A stretch of 64,000 nucleotides of DNA, taken from positions 24,183 to 88,182 of the forward strand of contig PBWO01000019.1 in the NCBI GenBank assembly GCA_002727275.1. The letters are read 5' to 3'. Each line of letters begins with the position of its first letter. Position 1 is the stretch's first letter. The notes beneath the pieces are model-generated. The model worked only from the letters and a program-made list of their open reading frames with translations. It searched no databases and was not told the origin of the DNA. Position numbers and translations under genes: made by a program. Origin of the DNA: Methanobacteriota archaeon. Lineage in GTDB: Archaea; Thermoplasmatota; Poseidoniia; Poseidoniales; Thalassarchaeaceae. This document shows, one piece after another, positions 27,371 through 35,875 of the stretch.

Positions 27371-27380
27371 GCATATACCG
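27371..27380. promoter_or_regulatory. Shared TATA-like box between ipk and the zinc-ribbon gene
   Basis: GCATATACCG sits midway in the divergent gap, about 24 bases before ATG 27399 on the plus strand and about 31 before ATG 27344 on the minus strand. CATATA reads similarly on both strands. The spacing suits leaderless transcripts in both directions. This is inferred from position alone. Confidence 0.4.
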
Positions 27381-27398
27381 TAGATTCATGACTGATGG

Positions 27399-27743
27399 AT
27401 GCATGAGGCTACTATGGGCGGAGTCTCAGATATTGAGCAGTTCCAAAGATGGTTACAGGCTCAATTGGCAATGTCGGAGAATATAGAAGACCCTTCTGAA
27501 CGAGAACGAGTGGAGATTCAGATAGAATCTGCTATTCAATTGACCATCCAATACCGCCAGATTATTGATGAACAGTCTGAATCGATTCCTTCACCATTCT
27601 CTGAAATGCCTTCTCCTGTCAGAGTAATTGATGACACAGGTCTAGAAAAGACCGAGGTTTCTGATTCATCACTTTGCGCTGGTTGCCAAGAACCAGTAAG
27701 TGGCGATCTCGACTTCTGCCCAGCTTGTGGTAAATATCGTTGA
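27399..27743 (+). CDS. Small protein with C-terminal zinc ribbon, unknown function
   Basis: A 114-residue protein. The first half is helical and charged (SDIEQFQRWLQAQLAMSE). A linker follows, and the C-terminus is a zinc ribbon with CAGC and CPACGKYR (about residues 93-114). No enzyme motif is visible; a nucleic-acid or protein adaptor is possible. ATG 27414 is an alternative start. It converges directly on kptA with no gap. Confidence 0.7.
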   Translation: MHEATMGGVSDIEQFQRWLQAQLAMSENIEDPSERERVEIQIESAIQLTIQYRQIIDEQSESIPSPFSEMPSPVRVIDDTGLEKTEVSDSSLCAGCQEPVSGDLDFCPACGKYR

Positions 27744-28433
27744 TTACTCTTCTTCGTCCCAATGTACTCTAGCCAACTCATATTCAGGATGGTCATTTGG
27801 AATCAGAGACAGATATTCAGCAGCAACATCATCGGCTAGGTAAACCGTAACGCCTGCATGCCAAATGGTATCACCCGAAGCCACCATACGAGCTGTATCT
27901 ACTTCTAGCAAAGATGGTAGTTTATGGTGAACATGCCCTGCTTCGGCAGCGGATCTAATATTTGCAGATAGATGAACATGCGCTCTACCGCTAGGCCTGA
28001 GTCCAACTTCAAGAAGATTCTCTGCCTCATCGGGAGCACAGGGGAAGAAGAGAGATTCCGGGATGTTATCAGTAGGTAGGTCGAGCTCAATTTCCACTGT
28101 GTGGCCATATGTTGCCCTAATCATATTTCCACGAACTTCGTATCTTCCCTTTGGGTCAGTTTCAGAGATAGCACGGAAGTGATGTGGTCGGAGCCAGTGA
28201 TATCTCCTCTTGTTTGAACCTTTGAACTGCCTAATGATATCCTTGAGGTCTATCCAACCGTTGATATCCATCTCTAGATCGAACTTTTCAGGTGCATGCC
28301 TCAAGACAAGAGCCAATCGCCTAGCTAGACTATCTCTCTCTCCAGTACGCATAATGAAACGTCCTTCGGAGTTGCATGCAGGACAAAGGTCATCATCTGC
28401 GTAGTAACCATGGTTTGTACATTCCCTAATCAT
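27744..28433 (-). CDS. kptA: RNA 2'-phosphotransferase (KptA/Tpt1 family)
   Basis: Transfers a 2'-phosphate from RNA to NAD+. After an N-terminal zinc-ribbon-like start (CTNHGYYADDDLCPAC, residues 5-20), LARRLALVLRHAP (about 37-49) has the catalytic Arg-His, IRATYGHTVEI (about 104) the next Arg, and GRAHVHLS (about 149) the last. Where the family normally has an HGT motif at the NAD site, this protein reads FFPCAPDEA (about 128-136). All four key Arg/His residues are kept, so activity is plausible. The length of 229 is slightly above the usual 180-210 because of the N-terminal ribbon. Confidence 0.85.
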   Translation of the reverse strand: MIRECTNHGYYADDDLCPACNSEGRFIMRTGERDSLARRLALVLRHAPEKFDLEMDINGWIDLKDIIRQFKGSNKRRYHWLRPHHFRAISETDPKGRYEVRGNMIRATYGHTVEIELDLPTDNIPESLFFPCAPDEAENLLEVGLRPSGRAHVHLSANIRSAAEAGHVHHKLPSLLEVDTARMVASGDTIWHAGVTVYLADDVAAEYLSLIPNDHPEYELARVHWDEEE

Positions 28434-28540
28434 TGTATCAAACCGTCGAGTAGCAAGCCTCTCAAGAACCCCTCGGTCGGTAACATCTGGTTCACTTCGC
28501 CATAGTCAATGGTTATGTGAGGCAACTCACTGGTGATGTC

Positions 28541-29674
28541 ATGGGCGCAGTTATTGTTGATTGGGCTAGATCCCCTTTTCAACGAGCTCACAAGGGTGAA
28601 TTACGCTCTGTGAGGCCTGACGACTTAGCAAGTCAAGTCATTAGTGGCTTAATGGACAGGAATGATATCGATAATTCACTGTTTGATGATATAATACTTG
28701 GATGCGCATATCCAGAAGCGGAACAAGGATACAATCTAGGACGTTTGGTAACTGCTCTTTCCGGTTTTCCCAATACGGTTCCAGGTGTGACAATCAATCG
28801 CCTGTGCGGTTCTTCAATGCATGCCGTTCTATCAGCCGCATCCAGTATCGAGTCTGGATGGGGTGACTGTTTCATGTGTACAGGAGTTGAATCAATGTCC
28901 CGAGTTAAGCGCAGAGGTTTCAATTGGAGTCCAAACCCCACTTTGAACGTAGATTGGCCTCAGGCGTATGTAGAGATGGGGGTGACGGCTGAGAACGTTG
29001 CAGAGAAATGGGCTATAACAAGGGAAGAGCAAGAGAAATTCGCTCTTAGTTCTCATATGAAGTCAGTATCCGCTCTTGAACAGGGTAATTTTGTAGATGA
29101 ATTGATTGAAATCCATTCGAATTCTCAAATCATCAAATCCGATGGGTGTATACGCCCCGAGACAACTATGGAAACGATGTCAGGCCTAAGGCCTGTGTTT
29201 TCTGACTCCGGTACTGTTACTGCAGCAACATCATCTCCACTGACTGACGGAGCAGCAGCGTTGATTGTTTGTAGTGAGGATTTCGCTTCTTCTAATAATC
29301 TGAGTCCATTAGCCCGCATCGTTTCAGGTGTAGTGACTGGGTGTAAACCCGAGCTTATGGGAATTGGACCAGTTTCTGCCACTAGGAAGTTGGTTGATAA
29401 TATTGGTTGGGATTTGGATTCAGTAGATGTTGTAGAACTCAATGAAGCATTCTCTTCCCAGAGTCTTGCTGTAATCTCAGAACTTAATCTAGATCCAGGC
29501 AGAGTAAATATCGATGGTGGAGCGATTTCAGTAGGGCACCCCCTCGGGGCTTCGGGTGCTAGAATTACTGGGAAGGCAGCTTCTCTACTAAACAGAACAG
29601 ATGGTACTAGAGCCATAGCAACAATGTGTATAGGTGGAGGCATGGGTATGGCAATCGCTCTTGAGAAAATCTAG
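28541..29674 (+). CDS. Thiolase (acetyl-CoA C-acyltransferase)
   Basis: Thiolase-fold enzyme for the last step of fatty-acid beta-oxidation or for acetoacetyl-CoA exchange. The acyl-accepting Cys is in INRLCGSSMHAVL (about residue 87), the His in GGAISVGHPLGASGARI (about 336) and the second Cys in ATMCIGGGMGMA (about 366). GGTGAT ending five bases before ATG 28541 fixes the start; the length is 377. This is the bacterial degradative form, without the HMG-CoA-synthase neighbour of the archaeal mevalonate thiolase, so beta-oxidation is the better guess. Confidence 0.92.
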   Translation: MGAVIVDWARSPFQRAHKGELRSVRPDDLASQVISGLMDRNDIDNSLFDDIILGCAYPEAEQGYNLGRLVTALSGFPNTVPGVTINRLCGSSMHAVLSAASSIESGWGDCFMCTGVESMSRVKRRGFNWSPNPTLNVDWPQAYVEMGVTAENVAEKWAITREEQEKFALSSHMKSVSALEQGNFVDELIEIHSNSQIIKSDGCIRPETTMETMSGLRPVFSDSGTVTAATSSPLTDGAAALIVCSEDFASSNNLSPLARIVSGVVTGCKPELMGIGPVSATRKLVDNIGWDLDSVDVVELNEAFSSQSLAVISELNLDPGRVNIDGGAISVGHPLGASGARITGKAASLLNRTDGTRAIATMCIGGGMGMAIALEKI

Positions 29675-30216
29675 TCGGCTAATACCAGTTTACTTCCGCA
29701 GTTTGGACATAAATCCTCAGTAGTCAATTTGGATGGAATTACTGCCAGGATGCTCTCGCATCCAGGGCACGTTGATAGAATCTCAGAATTCTCTCCGGCA
29801 TCAATAGTAGTGGAATGAGAATTATACCATGTTGTATATGCATCATTTCTCATTGTAGTCACTCTCCTAAGGCTAGAAACTCCCAGTAAAGTCAGAGCAA
29901 TTGGGAGCAAGAAGCTGCCTTCTGCTGTACTGACATGCGAATACAATCCCAGTATTCCAATTAGTAGGAGAAGTGAACCGGTTAGTGAGAGGTTTGCTAT
30001 GCCCACATTTAGGCCCCCGGAAGATTTTCGATGTAGCATGACAATAGAGACTGCACTTAGGGGGATGATTAGAAGAACGGCGAATAGAGCGAACAGAGTA
30101 ACTGTACTACCAGCCCCATTAAATCCAGTCATCAATAACAACAGTACCAGAATGGTATCAATAATTGAAAATCGAATAATATGCGCATGCAATCTGCTCA
30201 TCGGATCTCCGCTCAT
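29671..30216 (-). CDS. Four-helix membrane protein with C-terminal zinc ribbon
   Basis: A 181-residue protein with four hydrophobic helices (about 15-35, 40-60, 70-92, 100-115) and then a cytoplasmic tail ending in a zinc ribbon, CPGC ... CPNCGSKLVL (about 150-178). No family is recognised. Zinc ribbons joined to small membrane domains are common among uncharacterised archaeal proteins. The start is ATG 30216; ATG 30201 has a better ribosome site (GGAGATC). Its stop overlaps the thiolase stop by four bases. Confidence 0.75.
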   Translation of the reverse strand: MSGDPMSRLHAHIIRFSIIDTILVLLLLMTGFNGAGSTVTLFALFAVLLIIPLSAVSIVMLHRKSSGGLNVGIANLSLTGSLLLLIGILGLYSHVSTAEGSFLLPIALTLLGVSSLRRVTTMRNDAYTTWYNSHSTTIDAGENSEILSTCPGCESILAVIPSKLTTEDLCPNCGSKLVLAD

Positions 30217-30291
30217 GCACTCGGATTAGGGTCCAGCAGAAGAATTTTCATCTTGCGACGAACTCATGAATAGCGAGGTAGTCGCAATGCC

Positions 30292-31512
30292 GTGTCGTCC
30301 GACCTGGGAGTTGAAACTCATGGTGACTCGCTAGCTGGACGAAATGTCCTATTGGTAGTATCTGGAGGCATTGCAGCAGTTGAATCTGTGAAACTATCAA
30401 GGGAGATTCGGCGTCATGGTGCGAATCTTAGCATTATCATGACTAAGGATGCACACAAAGTCATCACACCTTTGGCCCTTTCATGGGCATCGTCTTCTCC
30501 CATTCTGACTGAATGGGACTCAGAGATGTCCCAATTGTCTCGATTTGACGGGGTTTTAGTTGCTCCAGCAACTCGAAACACCATCTCAAAGCATATTCAT
30601 GGTGTTATGGACTCTCCTGCTTTGATGGCTCTATCCGCAGCTAGAGGTAGCAGAACACCAATACTTTTCGTCCCATCTATGCATTCTGACTTATTCGATG
30701 ACCCTGTAACAACTGAATTACTCGACTCATTAATGGATGAGGGTTCTGATATCGTATTGAATGAATTTTCAGAGGGCCGTTTGAAGCAACCCAATCACAT
30801 TCAAATCGTAGCCAATCTAGGTCGTTGCATAAACAAACATCTTCCTAATAGGAAGAAGGTTGCAATCACTCTGGGTGCAAACCGTGCCCCAATTGACTCA
30901 GTTAGAGCCATTCAGAATGCATCATCTGGGGCAACCGGGTGGAGAATAGCCGAGCACTTGTATAGAATGGGCCATGATGTTGTATGCATTGCCGGAGTAA
31001 CTTCTTCATCCTCTAACTTCGTTTTACCTTCAGTAATTCGAGCAGGTACTCCTGCAGCCATGCTTACTGCTTGTTTGGATGTAGCATCAGGCATGGACAT
31101 TTGGATAGATGATAGTGAGAGCAAACCGGATGCTTGGATCCACGCTGCTGCTGTACTCGATTACTATACCGATCCTATCTCGGGTAAGAAGCCCAGCGGA
31201 GATTCAGATTGGAGACTTCAATTGGCCCCAGGCCCAAAGCATATCGATGAGATTTCTCACTTATCCAAAGATTGTGTACGAATAGGATTCAAACTAGAAG
31301 TAGACGTTTCTGTTGATGAACTTCTGAATAGAGCAGCCGCTCAGATAGATCGTCTAGGAACAGATGCTTGTGTTGCCAATCTGAAGGATGAGGTTCACGA
31401 TCCTAATACACCAAGGGGGCGAGTTGTTCTTCCTAACGGCGAAGTTCTCGAAATGCTAGATGATGTTGAATTGTGTCGCACCATTGAGTCGCTATTGCAC
31501 ATTCGCGACTAG
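30292..31512 (+). CDS. coaBC: Phosphopantothenoylcysteine synthetase/decarboxylase (CoaBC)
   Basis: Bifunctional enzyme of coenzyme A synthesis. The N-terminal flavoprotein half has VLLVVSGGIAAVESVKL (about 19-35), VAPATRNTISKHIHGVMDSP (about 92-111) with the active-site His-like block, and a substrate loop near VPSMHSDLF. The synthetase half starts near KKVAITLGANRAPIDSVRAI (about 185) and has NASSGATGWRIAEHL and IHAAAVLDYYT. Length is 406 residues, as for other archaeal CoaBC. The start is GTG 30292; there is no close ribosome site. Confidence 0.9.
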   Translation: MSSDLGVETHGDSLAGRNVLLVVSGGIAAVESVKLSREIRRHGANLSIIMTKDAHKVITPLALSWASSSPILTEWDSEMSQLSRFDGVLVAPATRNTISKHIHGVMDSPALMALSAARGSRTPILFVPSMHSDLFDDPVTTELLDSLMDEGSDIVLNEFSEGRLKQPNHIQIVANLGRCINKHLPNRKKVAITLGANRAPIDSVRAIQNASSGATGWRIAEHLYRMGHDVVCIAGVTSSSSNFVLPSVIRAGTPAAMLTACLDVASGMDIWIDDSESKPDAWIHAAAVLDYYTDPISGKKPSGDSDWRLQLAPGPKHIDEISHLSKDCVRIGFKLEVDVSVDELLNRAAAQIDRLGTDACVANLKDEVHDPNTPRGRVVLPNGEVLEMLDDVELCRTIESLLHIRD

Positions 31513-31526
31513 ACATTGGCATTACA

Positions 31527-33080
31527 TTGAAGCACACTCCACCTTCGCCACCATTCGTGAGCGGTCCTAAGAAGGCTAAGCGGGGTATACCCAACAAGTC
31601 TGATTTCAATGCGTGGTATCCAGCTATAGTTGAGATTGCTGACTTAGTTGACAAGAGGTACCCAATAAAGGGTATGGACGTCTGGAAGCCATATGGACTC
31701 AAGTCGATGAACCTGATTGATGGACTTGCACGAAGGGAAATGGCACGAACGGGTCATGAAGAGCACCGTTTCCCATTATTAGTTCCAGAGGATCTACTCG
31801 AAAAAGAGAACAGACTCGTTTCTAGACTGAAGGCGGCAAGGGCTGCGGGTGTAGACCCTAATGAGCTCAGGATTGACGAAGAAGAATCGGGGTTCAAGAA
31901 AGAAGTATACTGGGTAACTAAGGGCGGTGAGAACGAACTGGAAATACCCATGTTCCTGAGGCCAACATCTGAAACACCGATGTACACAATGTTCGCTTTA
32001 TGGGTACGAAGTCACGCTGATCTGCCATTGAAGACATTCCAGATTGTCAACACATTCCGATATGAGACTAAGCAGACACGCTCTTTCATACGGGTCAGGG
32101 AAATTCATTTCTTCGAGGCTCATACAGTGCACGCAAATAAGGAAGGAGCAGATGCCCAAATAGAAGAAGATGCAGATATGGTCCAATCCATAATGCATGA
32201 CCTATGCCTACCTAGCCTAGTTTCAAAGAGGCCAGTATGGGATACTTTTCCAGGGGCTTGGTACACTAAGGCCGCCGATGTCATTATGCCGAATGGCAGA
32301 ACATTACAAGTCGCTACATATCACCACTACAAGGATCAGTGGGCTGGTGCATTTGACTTGACATACGAAGACTCAGACGGCTCAACTAAACCATGCCATC
32401 AGACCACATTTGGAATGTCAGAGAGGCTCTTGGGTGCAGTTGTTGGAATGCACGGTGATGACAATGGACTAATCATGCCTCCTGCGGTTGCCCCAATTCA
32501 AATTGTAATTATGCCCATTGCTCAGCATGTAGATCCTAATGTCATGAAAGCTGTTCATGCTTTGAGTGATGAGTTGAATACTGCAGGATTCAGAGTACAT
32601 GTAGATGAACGTGACTTGAGGCCCGGTGCTAAGCACTTCGACTGGGAGATTAAAGGAGTCCCCCTAAGGGTCGAGATCGGACCAAGAGATTTGGCATCTA
32701 GCTCATGCTTAGTCTCGATTAGGACCGGAGGAAAGGAACAATTGCCATTGGATGGTTTCAATAATTCCGCACGGAAACTACTCGACTCCATGGCTTCCAC
32801 TTTACGCTCCAATGCGCAAACTATTGCTGACGGGTTGGTACATACATTCCCTGGATTCGTTAAAGGCGATGATGACACTCTAATTGTTAATGAGCCAATT
32901 GTGGACGGATTTGTATACGAGTTGGCATTTGATGGCTCTGACTCTGATGCAGAAATTCTTGAGAAGTCTACAGGACTAACTTTGTTGGGCGAGTCGGATA
33001 CTCCTTTCCCTGAGCCTACTCCCTGCGCTGTAACTGGTAAACTCACAACTCGTAGGCAACACATCGCTAGGATGTATTAA
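31527..33080 (+). CDS. proS: Prolyl-tRNA synthetase (archaeal/eukaryotic type)
   Basis: Class II synthetase of 517 residues without the bacterial editing insertion. FLRPTSETPMYTMFALWVRS (about 143-162) and the motif 2 region FRYETKQTRSFIRVREIHFF (about 177-196) are clear, with a motif 3 block GMHGDDNGLIMPPAVAPIQI near 310. The C-terminal zinc-domain-like extension ends in ARMY, typical of the archaeal type. It starts with TTG at 31527 (MKHTPPSPPF), without a clear ribosome site. Confidence 0.94.
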   Translation: MKHTPPSPPFVSGPKKAKRGIPNKSDFNAWYPAIVEIADLVDKRYPIKGMDVWKPYGLKSMNLIDGLARREMARTGHEEHRFPLLVPEDLLEKENRLVSRLKAARAAGVDPNELRIDEEESGFKKEVYWVTKGGENELEIPMFLRPTSETPMYTMFALWVRSHADLPLKTFQIVNTFRYETKQTRSFIRVREIHFFEAHTVHANKEGADAQIEEDADMVQSIMHDLCLPSLVSKRPVWDTFPGAWYTKAADVIMPNGRTLQVATYHHYKDQWAGAFDLTYEDSDGSTKPCHQTTFGMSERLLGAVVGMHGDDNGLIMPPAVAPIQIVIMPIAQHVDPNVMKAVHALSDELNTAGFRVHVDERDLRPGAKHFDWEIKGVPLRVEIGPRDLASSSCLVSIRTGGKEQLPLDGFNNSARKLLDSMASTLRSNAQTIADGLVHTFPGFVKGDDDTLIVNEPIVDGFVYELAFDGSDSDAEILEKSTGLTLLGESDTPFPEPTPCAVTGKLTTRRQHIARMY

Positions 33081-33953
33081 TCATCCAGACTTTCGCCTAA
33101 ATCCTGTTAACGAAAATATTGCAAATAGCATCAATAGTGCCCCATCCAACAAATCACCAGAGCCAGAAGGAGCCCAAGAAGCTAATTCCTCATATTCTGC
33201 AATTTCACTCCAAATTAGACGAGGGTTTTCTTCGCAATTTGATGAATCTTCAATGGTAGACATAGTCTCAATTGTCAATTCATCTTCACAAGCATTAGAA
33301 CTGTCAATTACGGTCTGATTTTCATATAATGTAGAAATGTAACACCAAGGTGACTGCTGAATAGTCCTACTTTCGGAGTGAATGTAGGTGCTTTGAGAGG
33401 ACCAATTAAACCAATTTGAATCAACAATTGTATGAGAGCCATTCTCAGAAATAGTCCATTCTACAGAATATTGTGCAGTTTCCTCTAGATTAGTGGCAGT
33501 CCAAGTGACATGCAGAACATCTCCTTGAAGGTTTGATTGAGTGTTGAATTCTAGAGGCAGATCTGTCGGAGGATCTTCGCAAAGGTCAACGATCGAGCCG
33601 ATTCCGACTAGTAAATTGAAACTCACAATTGCTAGACCCAGGAGGCCTACAAAGAATGGAAACCTAGAGCTATTTTTCTGAGGCAATACTACGGTTTCAG
33701 AGTTTTCTGGCTCATCTGGTAACTCAACTTCGAGATTATTTCCATTTACGTAGTCAGGATTTTCAAAAGTTGCAGTAGGGACTACAGGGGCGGCTATACC
33801 CATCTCATCCAATGCTTCTCTGCCATAGATCCTCTCTGCGAGCGAATACAACTCAGGATCTTCTTCTACCTCGGAAGGTTCAACAGTTCCATCGAGCAAT
33901 CCTTTGACCTTATCCGCGTCATTCACGGTTGAGTGCCGATGCATATCATTCAT
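33081..33953 (-). CDS. Two-helix membrane protein with extracytoplasmic Cys-containing domain
   Basis: A 290-residue unknown protein. An acidic cytoplasmic N-terminus (about 1-95) is followed by a helix (about 98-118), then a domain of about 140 residues rich in Asn/Thr/Ser and N-glycosylation-like sequons with six cysteines (CEDPP, CYIS, CEDE, CEEN), then a second hydrophobic helix and FRRKSG at the C-terminus. The end layout (short spacer, helix, basic residues) resembles a sorting signal, but no PGF-type motif is present. AT-rich GAATATTTTC about 24 bases upstream suits a leaderless ATG 33953. Confidence 0.7.
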   Translation of the reverse strand: MNDMHRHSTVNDADKVKGLLDGTVEPSEVEEDPELYSLAERIYGREALDEMGIAAPVVPTATFENPDYVNGNNLEVELPDEPENSETVVLPQKNSSRFPFFVGLLGLAIVSFNLLVGIGSIVDLCEDPPTDLPLEFNTQSNLQGDVLHVTWTATNLEETAQYSVEWTISENGSHTIVDSNWFNWSSQSTYIHSESRTIQQSPWCYISTLYENQTVIDSSNACEDELTIETMSTIEDSSNCEENPRLIWSEIAEYEELASWAPSGSGDLLDGALLMLFAIFSLTGFRRKSG

Positions 33954-33983
33954 GAATCAAACGCTAAGAAAATATTCTAGAGG

Positions 33984-34931
33984 CTATTTCCTAGATATTG
34001 AGCGACGTGCGGCCTGCACGATATCATCAACAGTCAATCCCATAGTACGCATAAGGTCCGATGTAGAGCCACTTTGTCCGAATGTATCCCTGACTCCAAC
34101 CATTTCTAGCGGAGCAGATACATTAGTCGCGAGGTATTCTGACACTGCCCCACCCAACCCTCCAATAACAGAGTGATCTTCCGCGGTAACTAAACATCCA
34201 CAAGATTCAATCTGTTTCTGAATTAATTTAGAATCTAAAGGCTTCAAAGTATGCATATCTACGACTGAAGCACTAATTCCTTCAGCAGCAAGTATTTCGG
34301 CAGCATTCATTGCTTCAATTACCATTACTCCGCAAGAAATGATGCATACATCTTCTCCATTCTTAATCAGTGAACCCTTTCCTATCCTTAATTGGGCTAC
34401 AGATTCTTCATTGTATATCCGAGGAGTTTTGTTCCTAGCCGTTCTCATATATGTGGCTCCATCATGATCAACCAATTGTACGGTTAATTCTTCTGCAGAT
34501 AAATCGTCAGATGGAGTTATGACTGACATTCCCGGTATAGTTCTGTAGATGGCTAAGTCTTCAATTGATTGAGCACTGCTACCATCGGTACCGGTGTGAA
34601 TTCCTCCGTGGCTACCACAGATATGGACCGTGATTTCAGGCCTAGCTATCCCATTCCTAACTTGTTCAAATGCTCGCTCTGTAAAAATAGCAAAGGTACT
34701 GGCAAACGGGATCTTGCCAGATGATGCCATACCGGCAGCAACCAGCATCATGTTTTGTTCTGCAATTCCCATTGAGAATGTCCTATCGGGAAATTCTGTT
34801 CTAAAATGACATGATTTGGTGGATTTTCCTAAATCCGCTTCTAGTACTACGACTCTTGGATCTGATGCCAGTCGGAGTAGACCCTTTCCATATCCATCTC
34901 TGGATGCACCTCCCGATGACGGAGCACTCAT
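33984..34931 (-). CDS. Transketolase, C-terminal subunit
   Basis: Pyrimidine-binding and C-terminal domains of a split archaeal-type transketolase, 315 residues. FSMGIAEQNMMLVAAGMASSG (about 52-72) holds the catalytic Glu that activates the thiamine ring, with GTDGSSAQSIEDLAIYR (about 117) and SVVDMHTLKPLD (about 225) in the last domain. The N-terminal subunit lies immediately upstream with a four-base overlap, so both are made together. The role is interconversion of pentose and hexose phosphates. Confidence 0.92.
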   Translation of the reverse strand: MSAPSSGGASRDGYGKGLLRLASDPRVVVLEADLGKSTKSCHFRTEFPDRTFSMGIAEQNMMLVAAGMASSGKIPFASTFAIFTERAFEQVRNGIARPEITVHICGSHGGIHTGTDGSSAQSIEDLAIYRTIPGMSVITPSDDLSAEELTVQLVDHDGATYMRTARNKTPRIYNEESVAQLRIGKGSLIKNGEDVCIISCGVMVIEAMNAAEILAAEGISASVVDMHTLKPLDSKLIQKQIESCGCLVTAEDHSVIGGLGGAVSEYLATNVSAPLEMVGVRDTFGQSGSTSDLMRTMGLTVDDIVQAARRSISRK

Positions 34932-35758
34932 TTTAACTCCTCCAGTGCTAATGCTAACTCCTGATCATTTGGTGCTTTACCATGAAATGAGGGATTATTT
35001 TCCATGAATGATACTACCTTTCCTTTGACAGTATTTGCTACAATAGCAGCGGGGCCGGAATTATGTGATTCGGCCCATTGTAAAGCATCAACAATTTCTT
35101 TCATTGAATGACCATCAATCTCTTTGACAGTCCAACCAAAGGAAGATAATTTAGCAGCCACATCTCCTACCTCCATCTGTAGGTGGACGAAATCATCATT
35201 CTGGATTCTATTCCTATCAATAATCACATTCAAATTACCAAGAGCATGGAAATCGGCAGCCATGAAGGCTTCCCAAACCTCTCCTTCTTGAATCTCCCCA
35301 TCACCAAGCATGACCCATATATTTCTCTCACTGTCATCCATTCTAGCGGCGAGGGCACAACCTAGGCCAAAAGACAGTCCCATTCCGAGACTACCGGCAG
35401 AGAAATCCACACCATCAGTCCATTTCATGTCGACATGACCCTGACAAACCGAGCCTAGTTCTCTAAATGACATCAAGTCACTTTCGTCAAGATATCCTAT
35501 CTCATGCAATATAGAATAAACAGCGGGACTAGCATGACCTTTACTCATGATGAATCGGTCTCGATCGAACCAATTCGAATCATTGAGATCAATTTTCATC
35601 CTAGTTCCATACAAAGCGGCGAGTAAATCTATTGCAGACAATGAACCGCCAGGGTGGCCCGAATTAGCAGCATGCGTCATTTTAACAATACTTACTCTAC
35701 ATCGCCGGGCCATATCATCCAATGCTTGCAAATCTAGCCCCATCCCCCCATTGCGCAT
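34928..35758 (-). CDS. Transketolase, N-terminal (thiamine diphosphate-binding) subunit
   Basis: First half of the split transketolase, 276 residues. AANSGHPGGSLSAIDLLAAL (about 30-49), DRDRFIMSKGHASPAVYSIL (about 65-84), SAGSLGMGLSFGLGCALAAR (about 119-138) and the thiamine motif GDGEIQEGEVWEA with DRNRIQND (about 152-190) are all present. ATG 35758 is used; ATG 35743 (MGLDLQAL) is equally plausible. It is divergent from mqnE. Confidence 0.92.
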   Translation of the reverse strand: MRNGGMGLDLQALDDMARRCRVSIVKMTHAANSGHPGGSLSAIDLLAALYGTRMKIDLNDSNWFDRDRFIMSKGHASPAVYSILHEIGYLDESDLMSFRELGSVCQGHVDMKWTDGVDFSAGSLGMGLSFGLGCALAARMDDSERNIWVMLGDGEIQEGEVWEAFMAADFHALGNLNVIIDRNRIQNDDFVHLQMEVGDVAAKLSSFGWTVKEIDGHSMKEIVDALQWAESHNSGPAAIVANTVKGKVVSFMENNPSFHGKAPNDQELALALEELK

Positions 35759-35875
35759 GATACCAAACAGGTAGTTTGGCTATTGATGGTTTCCAGCATG
35801 AACATACATTCAAGAAGAGTCATAGTTGAATTAAAATTGCATGGCATGTACCAAGTAATGAGGGGGAGTAAACGG

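Noticed and set aside
29125..29643. Open frame of 172 codons opposite the thiolase
   Set aside because: It covers the thiolase active-site region in antisense and has no recognisable features.
32555..33064. Open frame of 169 codons opposite proS
   Set aside because: Antisense shadow of a strongly supported synthetase; Ser/Pro-rich without structure.
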